A stretch of 64,000 bases of DNA from Mycoplasma anserisalpingitidis (GCF_007859615.1 NZ_CP042295.1:868001-932000); one strand, 5' to 3'; shown: positions 22,764 through 35,069, counted from the first letter of the stretch. A program made the numbers and translations. Notes: generated from the letters alone by a model not told the origin.

Positions 22764-24443
22764 ATGGCTGTTAAAAAAACAAATGATGTAAATGATTCAT
22801 TTATTAACAAAAATGAATTAATCAAAAAAGATTGATATAAAGTTATTAAAGGGTATGCATTAAGTAACAATCTTACAAAAGAAGAAGTTTGTGAATTTTT
22901 CTCACAAGAAACAACAAAGGCTATCAATAGAGATATAGACCCAGAAGCTGAAATTGTGTTTGACTTAGATAATGATGAAGAAAAAGTAATTATTTTTAAC
23001 AATAATATGGAAGTTGTAGAAGATGATTTTGAATTTGAATCAGAAATTGATCCAGAAAGAATTTCTTTTATAACAATTTCAGAAGCTTCAAAATTACATC
23101 CAAACTGTCAAGTAGGAGATGTAGTTAAATATACAATCGATTTTAATCTACTTAGTGAAAAAATTAAAACGGTGATTAGAAACGGATTCATTCAAAGACT
23201 AAAAATGAACCAAAAACAAAAAGTATTTAACAAATATTCTAATTTAATTGGACAAAGATTAAAAGCCAGAGTTCTTTCTAAAAATAACAATGGCTCATAT
23301 AACATGATTTTTGAAGATAATGTTACTGCGTTCTTGCCAAGTAATAAAGTAAACAGACGTTTACAAATGAAACCAGGTTCTATTATTGATGTTTATCTTG
23401 AAGAAGTACATGAAGAAAGCAAGCTAAGTCAATGTTTAGTTTCAACAGATTCTCCTAAAGCTATTGAAGATTTATTAAAAAACGATATTCCTGAAATTTC
23501 TGACGGTTCAGTTGAAATTGTTAGAGTTGTTAGACAACCAGGTGAGAGATCAAAAATTGCTGTTAAATCAATTCATGATGAAAATATTGATGCAGCCGCT
23601 TCAATAATTGGTGTTAATGGTTCAAGAATTTTATCAATTAGTGAAAAATTAGAAGGTGAGAAATTGGATGTTATTCCATTTTCTGATGATCTTAGACAAT
23701 TTATTATAAATGCAATGTCTCCTGCCAAAGTGGTTGATGTAGTATTCAAAACTCCTAATAATGACTCGGCTTATGTGATTATTAATAAAGAAAATATTCT
23801 TGTTGCAATTGGTAAAAAAGGTTCTAATATCGAACTAGCTAAAAACTTAACAGGCGTTAATTTAGAAGCAATAACAACTGAAGAGGCATTAGAAAAAGAA
23901 ATTCCATTTAAAGAATCTAAGGAATATGACAAACCATTAATTAGAAAAACTAAAGGTAGAAAAACAACAAAAAGCAACAATTTCTTCTCAGGATTTAGTT
24001 TTGATATCAATGAGTTTGCACAAGATGTTTCAGAATTTATGGAACAACAAACTTCAACTGTTGAAAAAACTCAAAATGAAAATGGACCTAAGGTTGAAAA
24101 ACCAAAAGCTAAAAGAGCAGAAAAATTGAATCTTGATGATTTCTTCAGTGAAGACAATGTTCTAGAATTAGAAAAACAATCAAAAAACAGTGATGAATAT
24201 GATTTCTTAAACGATATTGATTTTGACAAAATTTTTGATGATAATGAGATAAGTGAATTTGATGAAGATTTTGAAGATGAAACAAGCTTAGAAAAACCTG
24301 AAAAAGAGAAAAAATCAGTTGATAAAGAATACAAAAAAGCAAAAATTGAACTTAGAGACTTTAAGGTTGATTCTGACTTAGCTAATTATGGTCTTGATTC
24401 AAATTTAGATTTAAGTGACTTTGATGATGAATGAGAAAAATAA
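22764..24443 (+). CDS. nusA: transcription factor NusA
   Basis: 559 residues. In order: N-terminal RNA-polymerase-binding domain, S1 domain (about residues 150-225, LIGQRLKARVLSKNNNGSYN), and KH1/KH2 (IVRVVRQPGERSKIAVKS, IGVNGSRI, IGKKGSNIELAKNLTGV). A long acidic, Asp/Glu/Phe-rich tail of about 180 residues follows. The tail is not the E. coli AR repeat; similar acidic tails occur in mycoplasmas. A UGA at 24432-24434 near the end is Trp, so the true stop is TAA at 24441-24443. It overlaps ylxR. Confidence 0.95.
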
Positions 24444-24714
24444 TAATTACACTCGAAAATGTGTAGTTACCCATGAAATTTTAGATGTTTCAGAATTAAT
24501 CAGATTTGATTATAAGAAAGATGCAAATATTATTTCATTAGATATAAACAAAACAAAGAACGGTAGGGGTTGTTATTTAAAAAATGATCCTGATTTATGG
24601 TCTCAGTTCATTAAAACAAAAGCTTTGAATAGAGCTTTTAGAACAAATGTAAACATTGAAGTTTATAATAACATTTACAACGAATTAACGGAGGTCTTAT
24701 GGAAAAAAAGTTAA
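24424..24714 (+). CDS. ylxR: YlxR family nucleic-acid-binding protein
   Basis: 96 residues from ATG 24424 (a second ATG follows at 24427, and a third possible start is at 24415). Family hallmarks are RKCVVTHEILD near the N-terminus and GRGCYLKNDP, corresponding to GRGAYl. The gene overlaps nusA at its start and infB by 16 bases at its end. The family binds RNA or nucleoid; its exact role is not settled. Confidence 0.85.
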   Translation: MMNEKNNNYTRKCVVTHEILDVSELIRFDYKKDANIISLDINKTKNGRGCYLKNDPDLWSQFIKTKALNRAFRTNVNIEVYNNIYNELTEVLWKKS

Positions 24715-26504
24715 ATAGAATTAGTAATGTTGAAGAAGTTAAAAAACAAATGTCAGTTGTAAAAACTGAATTAAAAGATGGTGTTTTTATCTTCACAGGA
24801 AAAATGTCAATAAGTGATTTCGCAGAAAAAACTAAAATTAACACAAATGACATTATTAAAAGATTTTTCTTAAAAGGAAAGGTTTATAACCTTAACTATG
24901 TTTTAGATGAAGAAGAAATTGCTGAATTATGTCTAGAATATGGATTTGATTTTAATAAAGAAACAAGTGTTGATGCAGGTAATTTCTTAGATGAAGTTGA
25001 ATTTAAAGACAAAGAAAAAGATTTACAAAAAAGAGCTCCTATAATCACTGTTATGGGACACGTAGACCACGGTAAAACAACTTTAATTGACAAAATTAGA
25101 AACTCAAATATTGTAGCTACAGAATCAAGTGGAATTACACAGCACACTGGAGCTTACCAAATTGAATATAAGAAAAATAAAATTACATTCATTGATACAC
25201 CAGGTCATGAAGCGTTTACATCAATGAGAGCAAGGGGTGCTAAAATAACCGATATCGTTGTTTTAGTTGTTGCAGCTGATGATGGTGTTATGCCACAAAC
25301 TATTGAAGCAATTCAACATGCCAAAGCTGTAGATGTGCCTATTATTGTCTTTGTTAATAAAATGGACAAACCAAACAAAGACTTAGATAGAATTAAAGGT
25401 GAACTTGCAGAAAATGATGTTATTATCGAAGAATATGGTGGAGACACAATGATGGTAACAGGTTCAGCACTAAAAGGAAAAGGATTAGACGAATTATTTG
25501 ATGCAATTAATACTTTAGCTGAACTTTTAGATTTAAAAGCTAACCCAAATAGATACCCAATTGGTGTTGTTATTGAATCTAGAACCGACAAAGGAATTGG
25601 TGCTGTTTCAACATTGATAATTGAAAATGGTACCCTTATTAAAGGTGACTTTATTGTTGCGGGTTCTAGATATGGAAGAGTTAGATTATTAACCGATACT
25701 AATGGAGTTGAAATTCCTAAAGCTACTCCAGGTATGCCGGTTGTTGTTAGTGGATTGAATTATATACCTATGGCTGGTGACAAATTTGTTGGTTTTTCGG
25801 ATGAAAAATTTGCTAAAAAACTAGCTGCTGAAAAAAATGCTATAGACAAACAAAATGAGCTTTACCAAAGAAATCAAGCAACCTTAGATTCAGATGGCAA
25901 AAAAATGTTAAATGTTATTATAAAATCAGATGTTCATGGTGTTGCGGAAGCTATCAAGCATAAAATTGATGGACTAAATAATGATGAAGCTGTAATTAAA
26001 GTAGTGAGTTGAGCTGCGGGAACAATTAACAACAGCGATTTATTATTAGCTCAAGCTTCAAATGCTACTATCTTCACTTTTAATAACAAACCAACAGCTG
26101 CTCAAAAGCAATCTGCTGCTAACCTAGGAGTAACAATTTCTTCACATGATGTTATTTATAAAATTATTGAATCTTGTGAAAAAATGTTAGAGGGTGAAAA
26201 AGCACCTGTTTATGAGGAAAGAAAAGTTGGTGAAGCCCACATTATCAAAATTTTCTTCTACTCTAAAGTTGGTAATATAGCTGGTGCTATGATGGATGAG
26301 GGAGTTGTTAGAGCCAACTCAAAAGTTAAAATTTATAGAACTGGTAAATTAATTCATGAAGGAAGCATCGATTCATTAAAACGTGAATTAAACGATGCTA
26401 AAGAAGTCGTAAAAGGTAAAGATTTTGGATGTCATATTAAAAACTTTAACGATATTAAAGAAGACGATGTTCTTATGTTCTTTGAAGATGTTCAAGTTAA
26501 TTAA
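24699..26504 (+). CDS. infB: translation initiation factor IF-2
   Basis: 601 residues, the short form typical of mycoplasmas. An N-terminal IF2-N-like segment (ISDFAEKTKINTNDIIKRFFLKG) precedes the G domain with G1 [10 protein letters not shown]3 DTPGHEAFT and G4 NKMD. Domains II, III and IV follow; UGA at 26010-26012 is Trp. IF-2 places initiator tRNA on the ribosome. It starts inside ylxR with a GGAGG ribosome-binding site. Confidence 0.97.
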
Positions 26505-26515
26505 AAAGGATAAAA

Positions 26516-27028
26516 ATGAATTTAGAAAAATTTATAAGAAATGTTCCAGATTTTCCTAAAAAAGGAATTTTATTCAAAGATATTTCACCATTGTTAGCTG
26601 ATGGCGAAGTGTTGAATTACACAATTAATCAAATGGCAGATTTATGTAAAGACTGTGATATTATCGTAGGACCAGACGCAAGAGGATTTCTTTTTGGAAC
26701 TCCTGTAGCAGCATTTCTTAAAAAACCATTTATCATGGTTAGAAAACCAAACAAATTACCAGGTGAAGTTATTTCAATGGAATATGATTTAGAATATGGT
26801 TCAAACAAGTTAGAGTTACAAAAAGGTTTTGTTAAACCAGGTCAAACTGCTGCTATTGTTGATGATGTATTAGCTACAGGTGGAACAACAAAAGCAATCG
26901 TAAAACTTTTAGAATCACAAGGTGTTAGAGTTAAAAAAATCGTTCTACTTATGGAATTATGTGACTTAAACGGAAGAGAAATTTTTGACAAAGATATTAA
27001 AATTGAATCATTAATTAAAGTAGGTTAG
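26516..27028 (+). CDS. apt: adenine phosphoribosyltransferase
   Basis: 170 residues. The PRPP-binding motif VDDVLATGGTT is intact, as is GPDARGFLFGTPVA and the typical N-terminus VPDFPKKGILFKDISPLL. It salvages adenine to AMP, essential where purines are not made. It lies 11 bases after infB, so it is probably in the same transcript, which ends at the hairpin spanning its stop codon. Confidence 0.96.
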   Translation: MNLEKFIRNVPDFPKKGILFKDISPLLADGEVLNYTINQMADLCKDCDIIVGPDARGFLFGTPVAAFLKKPFIMVRKPNKLPGEVISMEYDLEYGSNKLELQKGFVKPGQTAAIVDDVLATGGTTKAIVKLLESQGVRVKKIVLLMELCDLNGREIFDKDIKIESLIKVG

Positions 27029-27042
27029 TCCTACTTTTTTTG
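27017..27042 (+). terminator. intrinsic terminator overlapping the apt stop
   Basis: AAAGTAGG (27017-27024) pairs with CCTACTTT (27030-27037), with a TTAGT loop that holds the stop codon; TTTT follows. Confidence 0.8.
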
Positions 27043-27102
27043 TGAAATATTTACATAAAATTTAATCTTTGAAAAATTTAACTCATTGCAACATTTTAAT
27101 AA

Positions 27103-27111
27103 TGCTATAAT
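27103..27111 (+). promoter_or_regulatory. extended -10 promoter of eno
   Basis: TGCTATAAT followed 32 bases later by the eno ATG, with AAGGAG as ribosome-binding site. Confidence 0.65.
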
Positions 27112-27128
27112 TTTTAATAATATATTAA

Positions 27129-28505
<1,377 letters not shown>

Positions 28506-28511
28506 TTATTT

Positions 28512-28552
28512 ATAAATAAAATTGCTTATTTTAAATAAGCAATTTTATTTAT
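28512..28552. terminator. long bidirectional terminator after eno
   Basis: A near-perfect inverted repeat of about 20 bases per arm (28512-28531 and 28533-28552) with TTGC/GCAA in the middle of the arms and AT-rich flanks that give a U-run in either direction. Confidence 0.75.
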
Positions 28553-28557
28553 GCTTT

Positions 28558-28566
28558 TGCTATAAT
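28558..28566 (+). promoter_or_regulatory. extended -10 promoter of folA
   Basis: TGCTATAAT ends only six bases before the GTG at 28573. Transcription starting at the usual distance would begin at or next to the start codon. Confidence 0.65.
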
Positions 28567-28572
28567 TTGATA

Positions 28573-29052
28573 GTGATAAAAGCTATATTGGCATGTGATG
28601 AGAATGGTGTAATTGGCAACAATAATAAACTCCCATGAAACATAAAATCGGAGATGAAATTCTTTCAAAATAATATAACAAATCATGATGTTTTAATGGG
28701 CAAAATAACATTTCTATCATTAAAAAACGGACTTCCTAAAGCGAAAAATTTATTTATTCTATCTGATGATTTGTCAATAAAAACAGAAAGAAAAAATGAA
28801 AAAATAGTAACTAATCTTAGCTTCATAAATTCTTATAAAAAATCAAAAAAAGACATCTTTATTTGTGGTGGTCTTTCAATTTATTTACAGACAATAAATT
28901 TTGTTGATGAAGTGATTTTGAGTGTCATTGATGGTTCGTATATTGGGGATGTTAAAATAGATTTAAGTCTTTTTAACAATTTTGTTTTGCATAAAGAAGT
29001 TAGATATGAAAATTTTCGTGTGAAATATTTAGTTAATAAAAAAAGTAGTTAG
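28573..29052 (+). CDS. folA: dihydrofolate reductase
   Basis: 159 residues from GTG at 28573. The N-terminus IKAILACDENGVIGNNNKLP with UGA-coded Trp before NIKSEMKFF is the DHFR signature; VLMGKITFLSL and FICGGLSIYLQ supply the NADPH-binding motifs. It reduces dihydrofolate. The next ATG (28654) would remove the active site, so GTG is preferred. There is no ribosome-binding site and the promoter abuts the start, suggesting a leaderless mRNA. Confidence 0.88.
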
Positions 29053-29065
29053 CGAAGGTAATATT

Positions 29066-30082
29066 ATGAAAAAGTGAGTAAAAAATACCCTTTGATTAGG
29101 GTCAATTGTCGTTGTGTGTGGAATGATTGCTAGTGGAACAGTTGCTACAAAATATTATGGCGGAAGAATCATTTATGATTTTGATAAAGCGGCAAACGAA
29201 AATTTTTCTGTGGATGAGTATGTTAAGTTTGAAGATAATAATTCAAATGATGCCATAAATTCTTTAGATTCAGCGGAAATAAATGTTTTCTTTATTCAAG
29301 ATGGCGAAGAAGCTTATTACAATGGTATTAGATTATCAATGTTATCAAAAAACGAAACACACTTGTTTTATTCATCTTATTCTGAGTTTAATAAAAACAT
29401 AAACTTTGATAAATTAGAAAAATTTCTAAAACATGATAGAAAAATATTTTACAAAAATGAATTTAATGAATTAATCGAAGTATCCGCAAACAGTACTGAA
29501 GAACTAAAAAAATATGAAAATGAAGTAAGAAGCAAAACTTCGGTAAAAAAATTAGGTGTATTCTACATTGATGAACTGATCGAAAATGTAAAGACTATAA
29601 TGAACAATAACAAAGATAAAAAAATTAATCTTTGAATAAACTCAGACAACTTAAGATTTTATTTACCTCTAATTGAATTAGCGCAAGTTAATAATTTAGT
29701 TATTAGAGGAATAGAAGATAATCCTAATATAGGTAAAGAAGTTTTAGAGAATTTGCATATCCATCTTAATGAATGGTTAAAACATGAATTGGAAGATGTT
29801 GATAAAAGTGATGAACAGATAAAGAGATATGTAATGGATAGTTTTTATGTAAATCGATCTGAAAATTATCTTTTACCAAAAATTTATAAAAATATTTATT
29901 TTTATTTCAGTTATCATTCAGAATTAGATAGCTTGAATAAATTGGGTTATGAAAATTTCAATTTATTATCAAATGAAGAAAAAGATGTTAATGATTATAT
30001 TTTAGAAAGTGTATCAAAGACTAATGTAAATTTAGTATCTTACTGAAATGAAATCATCAATGATTTTTCTAAGACTGATTAG
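29066..30082 (+). CDS. membrane-anchored protein of unknown function
   Basis: 338 residues, not recognised. The N-terminus MKKWVKNTLWLGSIVVVCGMI is a membrane anchor (about residues 7-28). A Cys lies in it, but the residues before it (VVV) make a poor lipobox. The rest is soluble and probably external, rich in Asn, Glu and Lys, with predicted helices and one compact stretch (INLWINSDNLRFYLPLIELA) that looks like a folded core. It starts 13 bases after folA, so co-transcription is likely. Several UGA codons are Trp. Confidence 0.75.
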
Positions 30083-30091
30083 AAGCAAACA

Positions 30092-30120
30092 AAAAACACA
30101 AGATTAAGTCTTGTGTTTTT
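30092..30120. terminator. bidirectional terminator between convergent genes
   Basis: AAAAACACAAGA (30092-30103) pairs with TCTTGTGTTTTT (30109-30120) over a TTAAG loop. A and T runs on either side serve both the upstream plus-strand gene and tuf on the minus strand. Confidence 0.85.
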
Positions 30121-30129
30121 ATAGTCTTA

Positions 30130-31317
30130 CTATTTAATAATTTTTGTTACTGAACCAGCACCAACTGTACGTCCACCTTCACGAATAGAGAATTTTGTTC
30201 CCTCTTCTACGGCAATAGGAGCAATTAATTTAACTTTTAAGTTAACATTTTCCCCTGGCATAACCATTTCACGTCCAGCTTCAAATTCAACTCCACCTGT
30301 AACGTCTGTTGTACGGAAGTAGAATTGAGGTTTATAGTTCTTGAAGAATGGTGTGTGACGTCCACCTTCTTCTTTTTTAAGTACATAAATAGCAGCTTCG
30401 AATTCTGTGTGAGGAATAATTGAACCTGGTTTTGCTAAAACTTGTCCACGTTCAATATCTTCACGGTTTACACCACGAAGTAATAATCCTGCGTTGTCCC
30501 CAGCTAGAGCTTCTTTAAGGTTTTTACGGAACATTTCAATTCCTGTAACAACTGTTTTTTTAGTAGGTTTTAATCCAACGATTTCAACTTCTTGGTTTAA
30601 TTCTAATCTACCACGTTCTACACGTCCTGTAGCAACTGTTCCACGTCCTGTAATTGTGAAAACGTCTTCAACAGCCATTAAGAATGGTTTATCAAATTCT
30701 TTAATAGGTGTTTCAATGTATGAGTCAACTGCAGCCATTAATTCCATAATAGCGTCTTCATATTTAGCATCACCTTGAAGTGCTTGGAAAGCTGATCCAC
30801 GGATAACTGGAGCGTTATCTCCGTCGAATCCGTATTCTGAAAGCATTGAACGAACTTCCATTTCAACAAGGTCGATCATTTCGTCTTCACCTTCTAACAT
30901 ATCACATTTGTTTAAAAATACAACGATACGAGGTACTCCAACTTGTTTAGATAAAAGAATGTGTTCACGTGTTTGAGGCATAGGTCCATCTGTTGCAGCA
31001 ACAACTAAGATAGCTCCGTCCATTTGTGCAGCCCCTGTAATCATGTTTTTAACGTAGTCAGCGTGACCTGGACAGTCTACGTGAGCGTAGTGACGGTTTT
31101 CTGTTTGGTATTCGATGTGTGATGTATTAATTGTAATACCACGTGCTCTTTCTTCAGGAGCATTATCGATAGAAGCATAATCACGAGCTTCTGATAATCC
31201 TTTTTTAGATAAAACTGTAGCAATAGCAGCTGTTAAAGTTGTTTTACCGTGGTCAACGTGCCCGATTGTTCCAACGTTAACGTGTTCTTTACTACGATCG
31301 AAATCTAATTTTGCCAT
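30130..31317 (-). CDS. tuf: elongation factor Tu
   Basis: 395 residues. G1 [10 protein letters not shown]3 [23 protein letters not shown] and G4 NKCD are intact, followed by domains II and III ending in [10 protein letters not shown]. It brings aminoacyl-tRNA to the ribosome. It stands alone on the minus strand, away from the str operon, as usual in mycoplasmas. GAAAGGAAAAG is the ribosome-binding site. GC content is noticeably higher than in its neighbours, consistent with selection for high expression. Confidence 0.99.
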   Translation of the reverse strand: MAKLDFDRSKEHVNVGTIGHVDHGKTTLTAAIATVLSKKGLSEARDYASIDNAPEERARGITINTSHIEYQTENRHYAHVDCPGHADYVKNMITGAAQMDGAILVVAATDGPMPQTREHILLSKQVGVPRIVVFLNKCDMLEGEDEMIDLVEMEVRSMLSEYGFDGDNAPVIRGSAFQALQGDAKYEDAIMELMAAVDSYIETPIKEFDKPFLMAVEDVFTITGRGTVATGRVERGRLELNQEVEIVGLKPTKKTVVTGIEMFRKNLKEALAGDNAGLLLRGVNREDIERGQVLAKPGSIIPHTEFEAAIYVLKKEEGGRHTPFFKNYKPQFYFRTTDVTGGVEFEAGREMVMPGENVNLKVKLIAPIAVEEGTKFSIREGGRTVGAGSVTKIIK

Positions 31318-31523
31318 TGTCTTTTCCTTTCATTATTATTTACTATGTTTTAGCGCTAAAACCACCTAAGTCTAGTCTTTCAGCTAGAACCTATCCGTAT
31401 AAATTAGCATATATATTTTACCAAAAAATAGTTTTTATAAATATGCTTTTAATTTAGCACGCTATAAGCAATATTATATATTAAAATAAATTTTTATTAA
31501 ATTTAGATATCAATAAAAAAACA
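31318..31523 (-). promoter_or_regulatory. tuf leader and promoter region
   Basis: No gene fits here. Read on the minus strand there is an AT-rich promoter-like stretch near 31400-31425, then a leader of about 90 bases. The leader holds TCTAG...CTAGA (31371-31388) and a perfect 16-base palindrome (31347-31362, centre AGCGCT) before the ribosome-binding site. No T-run follows the palindrome, so it is not a terminator. Confidence 0.4.
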
Positions 31524-32339
31524 TTAATTTTTATTTATGAATTGTCTTATAAATCTGGCTAATCCAGCATTTTTATAATCAAAATCTAATGTTATATCTG
31601 CAACATTTTTGAATAATTCTGACGAGTTTCTCATTGCAACAACTGTACCGAGCAATTCTTTTGCTGATGCATCGTTCATTGAATCACCAATGTGCATTGC
31701 ATCTTTTGTATCGATTCCGAACATTTCACAATACTGTTTTTCAGAAAGTCCCTTACTTGCATTAAATGAAGTGATTTCCATTAAGTTATTTTGTTTACCA
31801 CTGAAAGAAACTTCTAAAATACCTTCATATTTTTCAGACCATTGCTTTTGTAATTTTCTTAGTTTTTTCTTAGATAACGCAAAAACTAAAATTTTAAAAG
31901 TATCGAAAGGAACTGACTCAAGATAGTCTAAATTATTCTTAAATCCCTTAAATACATCAACAATTTTAAAAATTATTGATTTAGTGAAACTTTTCTTTAA
32001 GTCGGAATTAAAAACCGCAAAAACTTTGTTTTTAGCAATATCTTCAAGTAGATTTTTGACAGCTTGATGTTCTATTTTCTTAGAAATCACTTCTTTATGG
32101 TTTATAAAAATTTTTGCTCCGTTTCAAAGAATATAATTAGTAGCATTAATAGTTTCTAAAATTCTTAACGTTTCACTATTGTAACCTCTACCAGTTGAAA
32201 CAATAATAGGTATTTCTTTTGATACTTCATTAATAGCCTTTATATTTTCATCACTAAAATTTGAATGCATTGAGTCTTTTATATCTAATGAAGTACCATC
32301 AAGATCAATAAAAATAATTTTAGGTTTTTTAATATTCAT
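31524..32339 (-). CDS. Cof-type HAD hydrolase
   Basis: 271 residues, one UGA Trp at 32124. Motif I is FIDLDGTSLD, motif II is IIVSTGRG, and IGDSMNDASAKELLG near the C-terminus is the metal site. It begins two bases after the stop of a second HAD gene, and the two look like tandem paralogues at the end of the tsaE-tsaB-tsaD transcript. The substrate is unknown. Confidence 0.9.
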
Positions 32340-32341
32340 GG

Positions 32342-33172
32342 TTAATTATTTTCTTCCTCCTTTTTATTTAATAATTCACTAACAACATGGTAAAAACCAT
32401 CATATTTATAGTGCGGTGCAATAAAAGTTGCATTTTTTATGTACTCAAAATCTCCGTTTTGCATCGCTACAGATTGACCTAAAACTCTTGATAAATCTTC
32501 ATCAGCCATAGAGTCACCAAAGTTAATACAATCATGTGGATCAATATTCAATTTTTGACATATTTCAAGTGCTTGAGCAGATTTAGAAACTCTAGAAGAA
32601 GTTATTTCGATAACTCAATTATAATGAGCAGAAAAGTAATTAACTTCTGTGACAGAATATCTAAGTTTTTTAAGAATTTTATTTATTTGAAATGGATAAA
32701 CAATAAAAGTAATTTTAAGAATTTTATTTAAGTCTATTTTATTGATTTCTTTGATATGTAAAGACTTCATTCTTTTGCTTTGTGTTAAACTTGAAATTAA
32801 TTTATACAAGCGGTTTTGTGTTATTAAATATTCTTTTTCGCTTGTAAATAAAGCAAAATTAATCTTATGTTTTTTTGCGATTTCGATAATTTTTGACACT
32901 TCGTTTACAGCAAAGAAGGATTCCTTAATTAATTGATTTTTATATAGAATTTGTGCTCCAGAACTTAAAATTGCCGTGTCTGAATTAGTCATTTTTAAAA
33001 TTCTTTTAACTTTTCTATCACAATAACTTCTTCCGGTTGTTATAATAAATTTTGATTCTTGATTTATTCATTCAACTGCTTTAAGATTTTTATCCGAAAT
33101 AAGCTTTTTATTTTTTTTATTTATCAACGTCCCATCAAGGTCAACGAAAAAAATTTTTGGTATATTTGCCAA
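32342..33172 (-). CDS. Cof-type HAD hydrolase
   Basis: 276 residues from a TTG start at 33172, chosen because it places FVDLDGTLI at residues 8-16 and follows AAGGGG near the end of tsaD. Motif II TTGRSY and the C-terminal INFGDSMADEDLSRVLG are present. It overlaps no ATG; the first in-frame ATG (32992) would delete the catalytic Asp. UGA codons in the first and last thirds are Trp. Tandem paralogue of the next gene. Confidence 0.85.
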
Positions 33173-33175
33173 TTT

Positions 33176-34108
33176 TTACCCCTTCTTTGTTAATCTTAAA
33201 TAAGCTACTTGAGCAATCATTGCTCCATTATCAGTTGTATATTTCATATCAGGAATTATGACATTATTATGAAGTTTTCTGAATTCATTTCTTAAATATG
33301 AGTTCGCACTGACACCACCACCCAGAATTAATGAATTTACATGAAATTCTTCTAGTGCACTCTTAGTTTTGTTTATTAAATAATTAATTGCGGTATACTG
33401 AAATGAACTAGCGATTTGTTCTTTATTTAACTCCATATTTTTCATTTCTATTGTGTTGCAATAATTTAAAACTTGACTTTTTAATCCACTAAATGAAAAA
33501 TCATATTTATTTTCAGTGTGAGGTTGCGTAAAGCTAATATATTCACCTGAATAAGAATTAAAAATCTTATCAATTGCTGGCCCACCTGGAAAACCAGTTT
33601 GCAATCTTCTTGAAACTTTGTCAAAAACTTCACCAACAGCATCATCAAGAGTTTCACCGATTATTTCTGTTTCAAAATAATTTTTAGCATAAATTAATTG
33701 TGTATGGCCACCCGAGACTAATAGGCAAAGACTTGGGAAAGTAACTTCATTTGTTATTGTTGCACTGAAAAAATGTCCTTCAAGGTGATTTATTGGTATT
33801 AAAGGTTTATTTAAGGATAGACTTAAAGCATTAGCAAATAAAAAACCAACTTGCAATGTTCCAATTAAACCAGGTTCTTTTGTGTAAGCGATATAGTCAA
33901 TTTCATTAAGATTATGTTTTTTTAATAATAAATCATGAATAATTGAAATGTTTTGCACATGTTCTCTTGATGAAATTTCAGGAATTGTACCACCAAATTC
34001 CTTAAAAATATCTATCTGAGAAATTGTCATCATATCAATAATCTTGCCATCTTCCAAAATTGCTATAGAAGTATCATCATGGCTGGTTTCAATACCTAAA
34101 ATCTTCAT
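33176..34108 (-). CDS. tsaD: tRNA threonylcarbamoyladenosine biosynthesis protein TsaD
   Basis: 310 residues. The ASKHA fold signature is clear: ILGIETSHDDTSIAIL, the metal-binding HLEGH and the nucleotide-binding SLILGGGVSANSYLRNEF. TsaD transfers threonylcarbamoyl to A37 of ANN-decoding tRNAs, with TsaB and TsaE, both encoded just upstream. It overlaps tsaB by one base. Confidence 0.96.
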   Translation of the reverse strand: MKILGIETSHDDTSIAILEDGKIIDMMTISQIDIFKEFGGTIPEISSREHVQNISIIHDLLLKKHNLNEIDYIAYTKEPGLIGTLQVGFLFANALSLSLNKPLIPINHLEGHFFSATITNEVTFPSLCLLVSGGHTQLIYAKNYFETEIIGETLDDAVGEVFDKVSRRLQTGFPGGPAIDKIFNSYSGEYISFTQPHTENKYDFSFSGLKSQVLNYCNTIEMKNMELNKEQIASSFQYTAINYLINKTKSALEEFHVNSLILGGGVSANSYLRNEFRKLHNNVIIPDMKYTTDNGAMIAQVAYLRLTKKG

Positions 34109-34671
34109 TATTTTTTCACTCCTATTTGTGGTTTTTTAATGTATAAAACTTCTTGTTTTAATGGTTCTTGATTGTTGAAATATTTTTTATAATTTCCAAA
34201 ATTGTTTGAAAGTTGTTCAAAATTTATTTTACTAATATTAATATTTTCCACTTTTTCTACAACTTCAATAAGTGCTTTTATATTTTCTTGTCCATATAAT
34301 TTAGAGTTGAATTTATATAGTTTATCACCTTGAGCATCTAAATAAATAAATTTCATTTCTTTATTTTGTTCATGTAAAATTTCAAATGTAGAAATTGTTG
34401 AAAATTTTTTATTAAGCTGCATCGAAATAGTTCTAAAAAAAACCATTCCTGAACGAACACCTGTAAAAAAACCTGGTCCAATATTTGTGATAAATTGATT
34501 AATTTGACTAATTTGTAAAGAATTTCTATTCAATAATTCACTAAATTGCTCTGGAATTAATGAAACTTTTTTTCTATAATTTTCTAAATGTATTTTATCT
34601 ACTAAAGAATAATTATCATCAAAAAGTGCTACAAAAAAATCTTCGGTTGCAGTGTCTAAATATACTTTCAT
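34108..34671 (-). CDS. tsaB: tRNA threonylcarbamoyladenosine biosynthesis protein TsaB
   Basis: 187 residues. The TsaB pattern is YLDTATEDFFVALFDD at the start and TNIGPGFFTGVRSGM for the conserved GPGSFTGLRIG loop. It dimerises with TsaD. One-base overlaps with tsaE upstream and tsaD downstream show a tight operon. The C-terminal half is weakly conserved, as usual. Confidence 0.92.
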   Translation of the reverse strand: MKVYLDTATEDFFVALFDDNYSLVDKIHLENYRKKVSLIPEQFSELLNRNSLQISQINQFITNIGPGFFTGVRSGMVFFRTISMQLNKKFSTISTFEILHEQNKEMKFIYLDAQGDKLYKFNSKLYGQENIKALIEVVEKVENINISKINFEQLSNNFGNYKKYFNNQEPLKQEVLYIKKPQIGVKK

Positions 34672-35069
34672 TATATCCTTTCAATTTGAAACTCTCTAGT
34701 ATCTTTATCAATAATCTTGATATTGATTATTAATGCATTTTGAAAATTAACACTTAAATTTTTAAATCATTCTATTGCAATTATATTATCTTCAAAAAAA
34801 TCTTCAAACTCATCTAAATCACCACTTAAATTGTATGCATCGATATGAATCAACCCATTATAATTCTTCATATAGTTAAATGTTGGTGATATGATATTTT
34901 GTTTTATTCCTAATTCCGATGCTAAATATTTCACAAAAGTAGTTTTGCCAGCACCAAGATCACCGCTGAGTAAAACAAACTTAATTTTTGGTTTAATTTC
35001 AAGAATTTGTTTAGCCAAATCTGCCAATTCTACTTGAGATTTTATTCTTATTTTTTGACCTATCAACAT
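34671..35069 (-). CDS. tsaE: tRNA threonylcarbamoyladenosine biosynthesis ATPase TsaE
   Basis: 132 residues. The P-loop LSGDLGAGKTTF (about residues 35-46) and the later ISPTFNYMKNY and HIDAYNL motifs define TsaE. UGA at 34767-34769 is the Trp of IEW, so the protein is 32 residues longer than it appears under the standard code. First gene of the minus-strand operon. Confidence 0.93.

Noticed and set aside
28512-28552. Long inverted repeat as a mobile-element end or CRISPR unit
   Set aside because: Single copy, A/T flanks on both sides, position just after eno: a terminator.
31318-31523. A tRNA in the tuf upstream region
   Set aside because: The palindromes do not form a cloverleaf and no T-loop (GTTCRANY) is placed properly. 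No tRNA was found anywhere in the window.
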